Part shown: piece after piece, positions 1-9,217 of the stretch
Layout: each line of letters starts with the position of its first letter
Position numbering within the stretch: position 1 is the first letter of the stretch
Source: Actinobacteria bacterium HGW-Actinobacteria-5
Lineage (GTDB): Bacteria; Actinomycetota; Actinomycetes; Propionibacteriales; Propionibacteriaceae
Reading direction: 5' to 3'
NCBI GenBank assembly: GCA_002843035.1
Contig: PHEV01000008.1
Location: 1-64,000, forward strand
Length of the DNA: 64,000 bases
Made by a program: the position numbers and the translations under genes
Notes under the pieces: model-generated
Databases searched by the model: none
Seen by the model: the letters and a program-made list of their open reading frames with translations, nothing else
Told to the model about the DNA's origin: nothing

Positions 1-1050
1 CGACGTGATCCAGCCCGCCATCGCCACCCGGCCGTAGCCCTCGCCCGCCGGGATTCGCCCCAGCAGCCGCAGCGCGTCCGACACCAGCGCAGCCTCGCCC
101 AGGCTGCGTCCCCGCGCCAGTCCGAACGCCGCCCCCAACACCGACTCCTCCGCCGCCCAGTCCACCCGGTCGAGCAGGTCGTGCGCCGACGGGTCCAGCC
201 ACAGCGCCCGTCGATCCGCAGCGAACTGGACGCACAGCGCCTCCGCGACATCCAGCTCGTCGCCGCGCCCGACGGCGTCGGCCGCGACCTCGTGCAGCAC
301 ACTCTCCGGGGACGGCACCCACTCCAGCGGAATCCGGCTCAGCCCGCGCGGGGTCTGCACGTCCAGGATCCGGCGACCCACCTCCGCCGTCACCGAGACC
401 ATCCCGTCGGTGAAGTCGACCACCACGTCCTCGGGCGCGCTCAGGCCGTAGTCGGCGACGTCACCCCACCACGACTCCTCCGCGTCCAGCTGGGTGTCGT
501 TCAGCCACGGCGGCAACCGCCCGGCCAGGTCGTCCAGCATCGGGTACCAGTCCGAGACCAGGGAAGTGGTCAGCCGCTCCCCTGCCGCCAGCTCCGCGCC
601 CGCGGGCGCCACCAGATAGTCCACGGACGCGCTGCTCTCAGCCGGATCGCCGAACTCCTCCAGGTAGCCCTGCTCCAGCCGCAGCCCCAGCACCGGGCCG
701 GCAGTGTGGGCGGGAGCCACCGCCAGCAGCGCGTTCACCCCGCTCCCCCAGCTCCACAGCGCGTACTCCGGCCCCGGACGCACCCGCAGCCGGTCCTCGA
801 CCACGTCCGGACGGTGCGCCTCCCGGGTGAGCACCCAGCGGCTGCGCCAGCCCTCCAGCACCGAGTGCCGCTGGAAGACCCGGCCCTCTGGCGTGGCCAG
901 CGTGTGCTCCACCTCGTCCGGCGCCTCGAACTCGGCCGGAGCGCCCTTCACCCCCAGCCACGCCAGCTCCACGACGAGATCCGGCCCGCGCAGCAGCCGG
1001 ACGGAGGTGCCGTCCGCGGCGACCCGCACCTCGGCCTCGCCCCAGTGCAT
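1..1050 (-). CDS. hypothetical protein, truncated at left window edge
   Basis: Open minus-strand frame starting at ATG (cat 1048-1050), MHWGEAEVRVAADGTSVRLLRGPDLVVELAWLGVKG..., running off the window; not in the ORF track because it has no stop in the window. Start overlaps the upstream gene's stop (ATGA). Confidence 0.7.
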   Translation of the reverse strand, partial: MHWGEAEVRVAADGTSVRLLRGPDLVVELAWLGVKGAPAEFEAPDEVEHTLATPEGRVFQRHSVLEGWRSRWVLTREAHRPDVVEDRLRVRPGPEYALWSWGSGVNALLAVAPAHTAGPVLGLRLEQGYLEEFGDPAESSASVDYLVAPAGAELAAGERLTTSLVSDWYPMLDDLAGRLPPWLNDTQLDAEESWWGDVADYGLSAPEDVVVDFTDGMVSVTAEVGRRILDVQTPRGLSRIPLEWVPSPESVLHEVAADAVGRGDELDVAEALCVQFAADRRALWLDPSAHDLLDRVDWAAEESVLGAAFGLARGRSLGEAALVSDALRLLGRIPAGEGYGRVAMAGWITS

Positions 1051-1904
1051 CACCGCCGGCGTTGGCATCTCGCGCACCAGTAGAGGTTACGACCCTCGAA
1101 GGCGCGGACGCTGACCTCGCGCCCGCAGACCAGGCAGGGCTGGCCGGCCCGGCGGTACACGTACACCTCGCCGCCATGCCGGTCCACCCGCGGCTCGCGG
1201 CCCATCGCCTCCGGCGTGTGCTCGGGACGCACCGTGTCGATCCGGCCGTGCCGAACCCCCAGCGGCATCAGCTCGACCAGGTCAGCCCAGATCCGCTGCC
1301 ACGCCCGGGCGGAGAGGGTGTTCCCCGGCGTGTCGGGATGGATCCGCTGCCGGTACAGCACCTCCGCCCGGTAGATGTTGCCGACCCCGGCCGCCACCCG
1401 CTGGTCCATCAGCAGCGACGCGATGCTGCGCCCCGAGCGGTGCACCCGCTGCCAGGCCCGCGCTGGATCGGCGTCCGCGCGCAGGGGGTCGGGGCCGAGC
1501 CCCGCGAGCAGACCCGCCACCTCGTCCGGGCCGATCAGCGCGCACGTCTGCGGGCCACGCAGTTCCGCCGCGTGCTGGTCGGTCTCGATCCGCAGCCGCA
1601 ACGTATCCGCACCCTCCACCGGACCCGGACGCACCCAGCGCAGCTTGCCGATCAGGCCGAGGTGGATGTGGACGAACGGGCCCGGCGAAGGGGGCCCGGC
1701 AGGCTCGAGGGGCGACACCGGGGTGGATCCGAAGTCGATCAGGAGGTGCTTGCCGTAGGCCTCGGCGGCGCGAAGCGTCGTCCCGTCCAGCAGCTCCGCG
1801 GCCGCGGCGAAGCGTCCCTGCGGGCTCGTGACGCGCACCGGCCGTCCGGCGAACGCGACCGTGAGTTCGTCGGCCAGGCGGTGAATCACGTGGCCTTCAG
1901 GCAT
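1050..1904 (-). CDS. nei: Fpg/Nei family DNA glycosylase (endonuclease VIII-like)
   Basis: N-terminal MPEGHVIHRLA catalytic start and C-terminal zinc finger CLVCGREVSVRAFEGRNLYWCARCQ. Confidence 0.9.
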   Translation of the reverse strand: MPEGHVIHRLADELTVAFAGRPVRVTSPQGRFAAAAELLDGTTLRAAEAYGKHLLIDFGSTPVSPLEPAGPPSPGPFVHIHLGLIGKLRWVRPGPVEGADTLRLRIETDQHAAELRGPQTCALIGPDEVAGLLAGLGPDPLRADADPARAWQRVHRSGRSIASLLMDQRVAAGVGNIYRAEVLYRQRIHPDTPGNTLSARAWQRIWADLVELMPLGVRHGRIDTVRPEHTPEAMGREPRVDRHGGEVYVYRRAGQPCLVCGREVSVRAFEGRNLYWCARCQRRR

Positions 1905-1948
1905 GTCACCTCCGGGTGGAGAAGGGTCTCGGAGTCTACGCTGCACTC

Positions 1949-2134
1949 ATGAGCTCGACGCAGCGCCATCCCGAGCCCGAACGGGTCTTCGGCAGGGACG
2001 GCATCTCGGGCCTGGTCGACGCCCACCGGGCGCAGCGGGCCCGCGACGTGTCGCGTCCCACACCGTCTGACGAGGCCGCGGCGGAGGCCGCAGCGGACGC
2101 TGCGCTGGCGCGCCTGGACCGCGGACGTCATTGA
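1949..2134 (+). CDS. small hypothetical protein
   Basis: ORF MSSTQRHPEPERVFGRDGISGLVDAHRAQRARDVSRPTPSDEAAAEAAADAALARLDRGRH; start preceded by TACGCT-N6, a leaderless-promoter pattern. Confidence 0.6.
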   Translation: MSSTQRHPEPERVFGRDGISGLVDAHRAQRARDVSRPTPSDEAAAEAAADAALARLDRGRH

Positions 2135-2243
2135 ACCGGTGCCCACAGGGGTATGTTGTGTGCGCGCGTGCCGCCAGCGGCAGGCCCGCGCGTCCGTGAC
2201 AGCGAAGTACCCACCGTCCATCACCCCTACTCAGTGAGGTTGC

Positions 2244-4841
2244 ATGTACCCGGCAAACATCACCCGTGCTGAAGCCGCCACCCGCTCGGGCCAGATCGCC
2301 ACGCACAGCTACGACGTCACCGTGGACCTCTCCGGACGCGTCCCCGACGCCGGCGAGTACGACCCGACCGCGACCTTCGTGTCGTCCTCCACCGTGAGGT
2401 TCACCGGCAGCGGCGGCCCCAGCTGGATCAACCTGATCGCCGACCGCCTGCTCGCCGTCACCCTCGACGGCCGTCCGCTGCTGGAGGCGGAGCTCACCGA
2501 GCACAAGCTGCACTTCACCGCCGAGGCCGGCGAGCACGAGCTCACCGTCTCCGCCCTGTGCCGGTACAGCCGCACCGGCGAAGGCCTGCACCGCTTCGTC
2601 GACCCCGTCGACGACCAGGTGTACTGCTACACCCAGTTCGAGACCGCGGACGCCCGCCGCATGTATGCCTGCTTCGAGCAGCCCGACCTGAAGGCGACCT
2701 TCGCCCTCACCGTGATCGCGCCCGCCACCTGGACCGTGCTGTCCAACTCCCCGGAGGTCGAACCCACCCCGCTCGAGGACGGCCTGGCCCGCTGGGCCTT
2801 CGCCGCCACTCCCCCGATCTCCACCTACATCACCGCCCTGATCGCCGGGAACTTCCACACCGTCCGCGACAGCTACACCGGCCAGGGCGCGGAGATCCCG
2901 CTGTCGGTGTCGTGCCGGGCTTCCGTGGCACCGCACCTCGACGCCGAGCGCATCCTCGCCACCACCAAGGCCGGCTTCGAGGTCTTCGAGGAGCACTTCG
3001 GCAGGCCCTACCCCTTCGCCGACTACGCGCAGGTCTTCGTGCCGGAGTTCAACGCCGGCGCCATGGAGAACGCCGGGTGCGTGACCATCCGCGACGAGTA
3101 CCTGTACCGCTCCCGGGTCACCAACGCGTCCTACGAAGCGCGCGACAACACGATCCTGCACGAGCTCGCCCACATGTGGTTCGGCGACCTGGTCACGATG
3201 ACCTGGTGGGACGACCTGTGGCTGAACGAGTCGTTCGCCGAATGGGCGTCCCACTTCTGCCAGGCCGAGATCCGGGCGAAGGGCGCCGAGCGGGACGACC
3301 CGTGGGCGACCTTCGCCAACAGCCGCAAGAACTGGGCCTACCGGCAGGACCAGCTGCCGTCCACCCATCCGGTGGCCGCCGACATGGTCGACCTCGCCGC
3401 GGTGGAACTGAACTTCGACGGCATCACCTACGCCAAGGGCGCCTCCGTACTGCGGCAGCTGGTCGCGTTCGTCGGCCAGGACGCGTTCCTCGCCGGCGTG
3501 CGGGCCTACTTCGCGAAGCACGCGTGGGGCAACACCCAGCTGTCCGACCTGCTCGCAGCACTCACCGAGGCGTCCGGACGCGACCTGTCCCACTTCGCCG
3601 CCGAGTGGCTGCAGACCGCGGGGGTGAACACGATCTGGGCCGAATTCGCCCTCGACGAGGCAGGCAACTTCTCCCGGTTCGCGATCCGCCAGATCGCCCC
3701 CGCCGCGTGGCCCACCCTGCGGCACCACCGGCTCGCCGTCGGCCTGTACGCCGAGCAGGACGGACGGCTCGTCCGCGTCCATCGCGCCGAGGTGGACATC
3801 TCCGGAGAACTGACCGAGCTGCCCGAGCTGGTCGGCCAGCCGCGTGCGGCGCTGATCCTGCTCAACGACGACGACCTCAGCTACACCAAGATCCGGCTCG
3901 ACCCGCTGTCACTCACCACGGTGGTGAACGGCATCGGCAGGCTCGAGGACCCGCTCAGCCGCGCGCTGTGCTGGGGAGCCAGCTGGGACATGTGCCGCGA
4001 CGGTGAGCTGCCGGCGTCCGACTTCGTCTCGCTGGCGCTGTCCGGTGTCGGGGTGGAGACCGACCTCACCGCCGTGCAGGGCGTGCTGGCCCAGGCCCGC
4101 ACCGCGATCGACCTGTACGCGCCGCGCGAGAACCGGGTCGAGCTCAACGAACGGTTCGTGACCGGGCTCGCCCGGCTGCTCAAGGAGGCCGAGCCGGGCT
4201 CGGACCACCAGCTGGCCTTCGCAAGGGCGCTCGCCAACGCGGCCCGCTCCGATGCCGTCGTGCAACTCCTGCAGGCCTGGCTGGCCGGGAACGAGGCGCC
4301 GGCAGGACTCGCCGTCGACACCGACCTGCGCTGGCTGATCCTGACCAACCTCGCCCGCCTCGGCGTGGTCGGCGACGACACGATCGACGCCGAACTGGCG
4401 CGGGACGCGACCGCGCGGGGCGCCGAACAGGCCGCCGGCGCCAGGGCCGCCCAGCCCACACCCGCGGCGAAGGCGGCCGCGTGGCTGCTGGCCACCGAGG
4501 ACGACGACGTGCCCAACGAGACCCACTTCCAGGTCTGCATGCGCTTCTGGCAGTTCGAGCAGGACGAGGTACTGCGTCCCTACGTGCAGCGCTACCTCGC
4601 CGTCGCGAAGGCGATCTCGGAGGGCACCGACGGCTGGGCCGACCGGAGCTCGGCGATCAAGCAGCACGTGCTCGGCCGGCTCTTCCCGAGCCCGCTCGCC
4701 GACCGGGCGACGCTGCAGCTGGTCGACCAGTGGCTGCAGGCCACCCCGCTCAGCGACTCTGTGCTGCGCCAGGTGACCGAGCACCGCGACGACGCCGAGC
4801 GTGCCCTGCGCTGCCAGGAGGCTGCCCGGGCGCGGTCGTGA
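2244..4841 (+). CDS. pepN: aminopeptidase N (M1 family zinc metallopeptidase)
   Basis: GAMENAGCVTIRDEYL and HELAHMWFGDLVTM motifs, 865 aa. Confidence 0.97.
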   Translation: MYPANITRAEAATRSGQIATHSYDVTVDLSGRVPDAGEYDPTATFVSSSTVRFTGSGGPSWINLIADRLLAVTLDGRPLLEAELTEHKLHFTAEAGEHELTVSALCRYSRTGEGLHRFVDPVDDQVYCYTQFETADARRMYACFEQPDLKATFALTVIAPATWTVLSNSPEVEPTPLEDGLARWAFAATPPISTYITALIAGNFHTVRDSYTGQGAEIPLSVSCRASVAPHLDAERILATTKAGFEVFEEHFGRPYPFADYAQVFVPEFNAGAMENAGCVTIRDEYLYRSRVTNASYEARDNTILHELAHMWFGDLVTMTWWDDLWLNESFAEWASHFCQAEIRAKGAERDDPWATFANSRKNWAYRQDQLPSTHPVAADMVDLAAVELNFDGITYAKGASVLRQLVAFVGQDAFLAGVRAYFAKHAWGNTQLSDLLAALTEASGRDLSHFAAEWLQTAGVNTIWAEFALDEAGNFSRFAIRQIAPAAWPTLRHHRLAVGLYAEQDGRLVRVHRAEVDISGELTELPELVGQPRAALILLNDDDLSYTKIRLDPLSLTTVVNGIGRLEDPLSRALCWGASWDMCRDGELPASDFVSLALSGVGVETDLTAVQGVLAQARTAIDLYAPRENRVELNERFVTGLARLLKEAEPGSDHQLAFARALANAARSDAVVQLLQAWLAGNEAPAGLAVDTDLRWLILTNLARLGVVGDDTIDAELARDATARGAEQAAGARAAQPTPAAKAAAWLLATEDDDVPNETHFQVCMRFWQFEQDEVLRPYVQRYLAVAKAISEGTDGWADRSSAIKQHVLGRLFPSPLADRATLQLVDQWLQATPLSDSVLRQVTEHRDDAERALRCQEAARARS

Positions 4842-4909
4842 ACTGAGCTCTCGGGCCCTGCACTGTGATGCCGGGACCGTGCGGCTGCCGGCTCACGATC
4901 CGGCGGCGG

Positions 4910-5080
4910 CTACTCGCCTCGCTGCCGCCACGCCGGGCCCATGATCAGGGCCGTGAGCACGGCGCCGACGCCGAACGGGATGAAGATCGTCAGCGTGAGC
5001 ATCTCCAGAACCGTCGGATCCGTCACGGCAGGCCAACTGGGCAGGGTCTCCAGCGGGAGGAACGCGGGAACTGGAAGCAT
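4910..5080 (-). CDS. small membrane protein (56 aa)
   Basis: MLPVPAFLPLETLPSWPAVTDPTVLEMLTLTIFIPFGVGAVLTALIMGPAWRQRGE with one hydrophobic segment; start preceded by TACGGT-N6. Confidence 0.65.
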   Translation of the reverse strand: MLPVPAFLPLETLPSWPAVTDPTVLEMLTLTIFIPFGVGAVLTALIMGPAWRQRGE

Positions 5081-5177
5081 GACCAAACCGTAGCCGACCT
5101 CGGATAGTCTGGCCGCTCGAAGACCGGTGGCACCTGTGCTGATGACCACCGATCCGAGAGCACACGAGGAGCGCTGC

Positions 5178-5789
5178 GTGGTTGACCCTGCACCCCGGGA
5201 GGTCTCGACAAGCTCGACCGACGGTTCGGGCCCGACCAGCGGTTCGGAGGAGAGTTCCCGCACCGTTGTCGATGCATCCGAACTGGCCCGATCACTGTCC
5301 AGGATCGCGCACGAGATCCTCGAGGCGAACCGTGGCGCGTCCGACCTGGTGCTGCTCGGCATCCCGACCCGCGGCGTCCACCTGGCCCGGCGGCTGGCGA
5401 GACTGATCGAGGGCATCGAGGGCAGCCCCGTCCGGGTGGGCGACCTCGACATCACGATGTACCGCGACGACCTGCGCAGCAACCCCACCCGCAACCCGGC
5501 CCGGACCTCGATCCCCGGCCGGATCGACGACGCCGTGGTGGTCCTGGTCGACGACGTGCTCTACTCCGGACGCACGATCGGCGCGGCGATCGACGCCCTG
5601 CGCGACCTCGGCCGGCCACGGGCCGTCCGGCTGGCCGTCCTGGTCGATCGGGGCCACCGCGAGTTGCCGGTGGCCGCCGACCACGTCGGACGGACCATCC
5701 AGACCGCGGCCGACGAACGCGTCCAGGTGCTCCTGACCGAGAAGGACGGGCACGACGCGGTCACCATCTCCCGGGGAGGCAACCGATGA
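5178..5789 (+). CDS. pyrR: bifunctional pyrimidine regulatory protein / uracil phosphoribosyltransferase PyrR
   Basis: PRPP motif [21 protein letters not shown]; followed by pyrB with ATGA overlap. GTG start at 5178 preferred (GAGGA 7 nt upstream); the ORF extends to 5127. Confidence 0.93.
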   Translation: MVDPAPREVSTSSTDGSGPTSGSEESSRTVVDASELARSLSRIAHEILEANRGASDLVLLGIPTRGVHLARRLARLIEGIEGSPVRVGDLDITMYRDDLRSNPTRNPARTSIPGRIDDAVVVLVDDVLYSGRTIGAAIDALRDLGRPRAVRLAVLVDRGHRELPVAADHVGRTIQTAADERVQVLLTEKDGHDAVTISRGGNR

Positions 5790-6724
5790 GGCACCTGCTC
5801 AGCTGCGCCGATCTCGACCTGGCCACCGCCACCGGCATCCTCGACCTCGCCGAGGAGATGCAGCAGGTGCAGTCGCGTCCGGTGAAGAAGCTGCCCGCCC
5901 TGCGCGGACGCACCATCGTCAACATCTTCTTCGAGGACTCGACCCGCACCCGCACGTCCTTCGAGATCGCCGGCAAGTGGCTGAGCGCCGACACCATCAA
6001 CGTCTCCGCCAAGGGGTCGTCGGTGAGCAAGGGCGAGTCGCTGCGAGACACCATGCTCACCCTCGACGCGATGGGGGTGGACTGCTTCGTGATCCGGCAC
6101 TCGTCCTCGGGCGCGGCCGCCCAGGTGGCCAGCTGGGTGCGCGCCCAGGTGGTCAACGCCGGCGACGGGCAGCACGAGCACCCCACCCAGGCGCTGCTGG
6201 ACGCCTACGCGATGCGCCAGCACTTCCGGACGGTCGGCGCCGAGGGCTTCGCCGGCAAGAAGATCGCCATCGTCGGCGACCTGCTGCACTCGCGGGTCGT
6301 GCGCAGCAACGTGCTGCTGCAGCACACCCTCGGGGGTGAGGTCGTGCTGGTCGCGCCCCCGACCCTGCTGCCCACCGGGGTGGAGAACTGGGGCTGCCAG
6401 ATCAGCGACGACCTGGACCCGGTGCTCGGCGAGGCCGACATCGTGATGATGCTGCGGGTGCAGCGCGAGCGGATGGCCGGCGGCTTCTTCCCCACCGAAC
6501 GCGAGTACACCGCGCGGTTCGGACTCACCGAGGAACGGCTCGCCGCGATGAAGCCCGACGCGGCGATCTGCCACCCCGGCCCGATGAACCGGGGCGTGGA
6601 GATCTCCAGCGCCGCCGCGGACGCCGCCAACTCGCTGGTTCTCGACCAGGTCGCCGCCGGCGTGGCGATCCGGATGAGCGTGTTGTACCACCTGCTGGGC
6701 TCGGACGAAGGAGCAGTGCATTGA
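5786..6724 (+). CDS. pyrB: aspartate carbamoyltransferase catalytic subunit
   Basis: [21 protein letters not shown] and [14 protein letters not shown]. Confidence 0.97.
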   Translation: MRHLLSCADLDLATATGILDLAEEMQQVQSRPVKKLPALRGRTIVNIFFEDSTRTRTSFEIAGKWLSADTINVSAKGSSVSKGESLRDTMLTLDAMGVDCFVIRHSSSGAAAQVASWVRAQVVNAGDGQHEHPTQALLDAYAMRQHFRTVGAEGFAGKKIAIVGDLLHSRVVRSNVLLQHTLGGEVVLVAPPTLLPTGVENWGCQISDDLDPVLGEADIVMMLRVQRERMAGGFFPTEREYTARFGLTEERLAAMKPDAAICHPGPMNRGVEISSAAADAANSLVLDQVAAGVAIRMSVLYHLLGSDEGAVH

Positions 6725-8004
6725 CCACCACGCCCACCGACCTCCTGATCACGGGCGCGACGCTCGCCGACGGGAGCCGGAGCGACCTGTACCTGTCCGG
6801 TGGGCTGATCGCCGACCCCGCGTCCGCGCCGGCCGGAGTGGAGCGGTTCGACGCGGACGGCCTGCTCGCCCTCCCCGGGCTGGTCGACCTGCACACCCAC
6901 CTGCGCGAGCCCGGACGTGAAGACGCAGAGACCGTCGACTCCGGCACCGCCGCGGCCGCGCGTGGCGGCTTCACCTGCGTCCACGCGATGGCCAACACCA
7001 ACCCGGTCACCGACACCGCCGAGGCCGCCGAGTACGTGGCCGGACTGGGCCAGCGGGAGGGCCACTGCGAGGTGCGCGTGGTCGGCGCGATCACCAAGGG
7101 GCTGGCCGGGGAAGAACTGGCCGAACTCGGCCTGATGGCCAACTCGGGCGCCCGGGTGCGGGTCTTCTCCGACGACGGCCGGTGCGTGGGCGACTCCCAG
7201 CTGATGCGCCGCGCGCTCAGCTACGTCCGCTCCTTCGACGGCGTGGTCGCCCAGCACTCCCAGGACACCCAGCTGGCCGGGCCCGGCGCCTGCTGCCACG
7301 AGTCGGAGTGGTCCGGACGCCTCGGCCTGCCCGGCTGGCCATCCCAGGCGGAGAGCATCATCGTTGCCCGCGACGTGCAGCTCGCCGAGCTCACCGACTC
7401 CCGCGTCCACGTCTGCCATGTGTCCACCGCGGAGAGCGTCGACATCGTGCGCTGGGCCAAGAAGCGCGGCATCAAGGTGACCGCGGAGGCCACCCCGCAC
7501 CACCTGCTGCTCGACACCCCACTGGTCGCCGGCTACGACACCACGTTCAAGGTCAACCCGCCGCTGCGCACCTCCGAGCACCTCGAGGCGGTGCGCGAGG
7601 CGCTGGCCGACGGCACGATCGACATCGTCGGCACCGACCACGCCCCGCACGCCCGCCAGGACAAGGACCACCCCTTCGACGTGGCGCTGCCCGGCATGAT
7701 CGGCCTGGAGCAGGCACTGTCGGTGGTGATGGAGGTCATGGTCAACACCGGGCGGATGGACTGGCCCACCGTCGTGGAGCGGATGTCGTCCGCGCCGGCC
7801 CGAATCGGGCAGGTGGCCGGCCAGGGCCGTCCGCTGGCCGTCGGGGAACCGGCGAACCTCGTGCTCGTGGACCCGTCCGCGCGGGCCGTCGTCGACCGGG
7901 ACGCGTCCCGCTCCCGCTCGCGGAACAACCCGTACCACGGACGCGAGCTGCCCGACCCCGTCGTGATGACGATCTGGAAGGGCGCAGCCACCTACCGCCG
8001 CTGA
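6721..8004 (+). CDS. pyrC: dihydroorotase
   Basis: [33 protein letters not shown] start overlapping the pyrB stop. Confidence 0.96.
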   Translation: MTTTPTDLLITGATLADGSRSDLYLSGGLIADPASAPAGVERFDADGLLALPGLVDLHTHLREPGREDAETVDSGTAAAARGGFTCVHAMANTNPVTDTAEAAEYVAGLGQREGHCEVRVVGAITKGLAGEELAELGLMANSGARVRVFSDDGRCVGDSQLMRRALSYVRSFDGVVAQHSQDTQLAGPGACCHESEWSGRLGLPGWPSQAESIIVARDVQLAELTDSRVHVCHVSTAESVDIVRWAKKRGIKVTAEATPHHLLLDTPLVAGYDTTFKVNPPLRTSEHLEAVREALADGTIDIVGTDHAPHARQDKDHPFDVALPGMIGLEQALSVVMEVMVNTGRMDWPTVVERMSSAPARIGQVAGQGRPLAVGEPANLVLVDPSARAVVDRDASRSRSRNNPYHGRELPDPVVMTIWKGAATYRR

Positions 8005-8028
8005 TTCCGCGGCCGAGCCCGTCCCGCA

Positions 8029-8040
8029 TGAATCGATTCA
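8029..8040. promoter_or_regulatory. putative LacI-family operator TGAATCGATTCA
   Basis: Perfect 12-bp palindrome with central CG between pyrC and the lacI-type gene. Confidence 0.45.
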
Positions 8041-8113
8041 GCAGTTTGGGCGATTCTCCGGCATTCCGGCAGGCCCTGTGGTTATGCTCGGGCCAATTGC
8101 AGGAAGGACTCCG

Positions 8114-9112
8114 ATGACCGCACAACGGGCGAGCGTGAAGGACGTCGCGCAGCTGGCGGGGGTCTCGGTCGGCACCGTCTCGAACGTGCTGAACCGGCCC
8201 GAGTCGGTCACAGAGAAGACCCGCGTCAGGGTCGAGCAGGCGATGGCGCAGCTCAACTTCCACCGCAACGCGTCCGCACGGCAGTTGCGGGCGGGGGTGT
8301 CCCGCACCGTCGGCGTGATCGTGATGGACGTGGGCAACCCGTACTACACCGAACTCGCCCGCGGCATCGAGGACCGCCTCGCCGATGACGACCACACCCT
8401 GATCCTGTGCTCCTCCGACGAGGATCCGCAGCGGGAGGCGCAGTTCCTCCGGTTGCTCGCCGAGCAGGGCGTCCGCGGTGTGCTGGTCACGCCGACAGCC
8501 TCGACCACGCAGCGGCTCGGCGACCTGCGCCGGCTCGGCATCCCTTCGGTGCTGATGGACTCCCACAGCACCCAGCACACCTCCGTGGGCGTCGACCACG
8601 TCTCCGGCGGACGCCAGGCGATCAGCCACCTTCTCGACCAGGGCCACCGACGGATCCTCTACCTCGCCGGCCCGACCGACCTCCAGCAGACCCGGCACCG
8701 GCTGCGCGGCGCCATCGAGGCCGTCCAGGCCGCCGGGCTCGACCCGACCGACGTGCTGCGCGTCGTGAACCTGCCGAACCTGACGGCGAACGAGGGCCAG
8801 CGTGGCCTGATCGAGGCGCTGGACGACCCCGGCCCCGCACCGACGGCCGTTTTCGCCATGAACGACATTGTCGCCCTCGGCGCGATGCGGGAACTGCGGG
8901 TGCGCGGCCTGTCGATCCCCCGCGACATGGCCGTGGTCGGCTACGACGACCTGTACTTCGCCGCGGAACTGATGACCCCGCTGAGCTCGGTGCGCCAGCC
9001 GATGCGTCAGCTCGGCTGGGCCGCGGCCGACCTGCTGCTCACCGAGCACCCGCACACGGTCTTCCAGCCGGAGTTGATCGTCCGCGCGTCCTCGGACTTC
9101 CGTCGACCCTGA
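8114..9112 (+). CDS. LacI family transcriptional regulator
   Basis: SVKDVAQLAGVSVGTVSNVLNRPESVTEKTRVRVEQAM HTH plus periplasmic-binding-like domain; SD GGAAGG before the ATG. Confidence 0.95.
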   Translation: MTAQRASVKDVAQLAGVSVGTVSNVLNRPESVTEKTRVRVEQAMAQLNFHRNASARQLRAGVSRTVGVIVMDVGNPYYTELARGIEDRLADDDHTLILCSSDEDPQREAQFLRLLAEQGVRGVLVTPTASTTQRLGDLRRLGIPSVLMDSHSTQHTSVGVDHVSGGRQAISHLLDQGHRRILYLAGPTDLQQTRHRLRGAIEAVQAAGLDPTDVLRVVNLPNLTANEGQRGLIEALDDPGPAPTAVFAMNDIVALGAMRELRVRGLSIPRDMAVVGYDDLYFAAELMTPLSSVRQPMRQLGWAAADLLLTEHPHTVFQPELIVRASSDFRRP

Positions 9113-9217
9113 CGCGATCTGACCGCTGAAGCGCCCGAATGGGACGGGTGGGGCATCCGGGATGCGGAGAGCGGCGGGATCGCGACATCGTTCTTGCGTG
9201 CCCTAGGCTGCGGAACC

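Noticed and set aside
181-1083. Plus-strand ORF at the left edge
   Set aside because: Arg/Gln/Pro-rich shadow translation; the minus-strand open frame (MHWGEAEVRV...) is the better gene.
2160-2195. GCGCGCGTGCCGCCAGCGGCAGGCCCGCGCG hairpin in the pepN leader
   Set aside because: Imperfect GC-rich stem is easily expected by chance at this composition; no regulatory logic visible.
1947-3782. Large minus-strand ORF antisense to pepN (611 aa)
   Set aside because: Shadow ORF of a high-GC gene; the sense strand carries clear M1 aminopeptidase motifs. The same reasoning applies to 5561-6721, 15201-17237 and 27809-29632 (minus) and 24213-26990 (plus).
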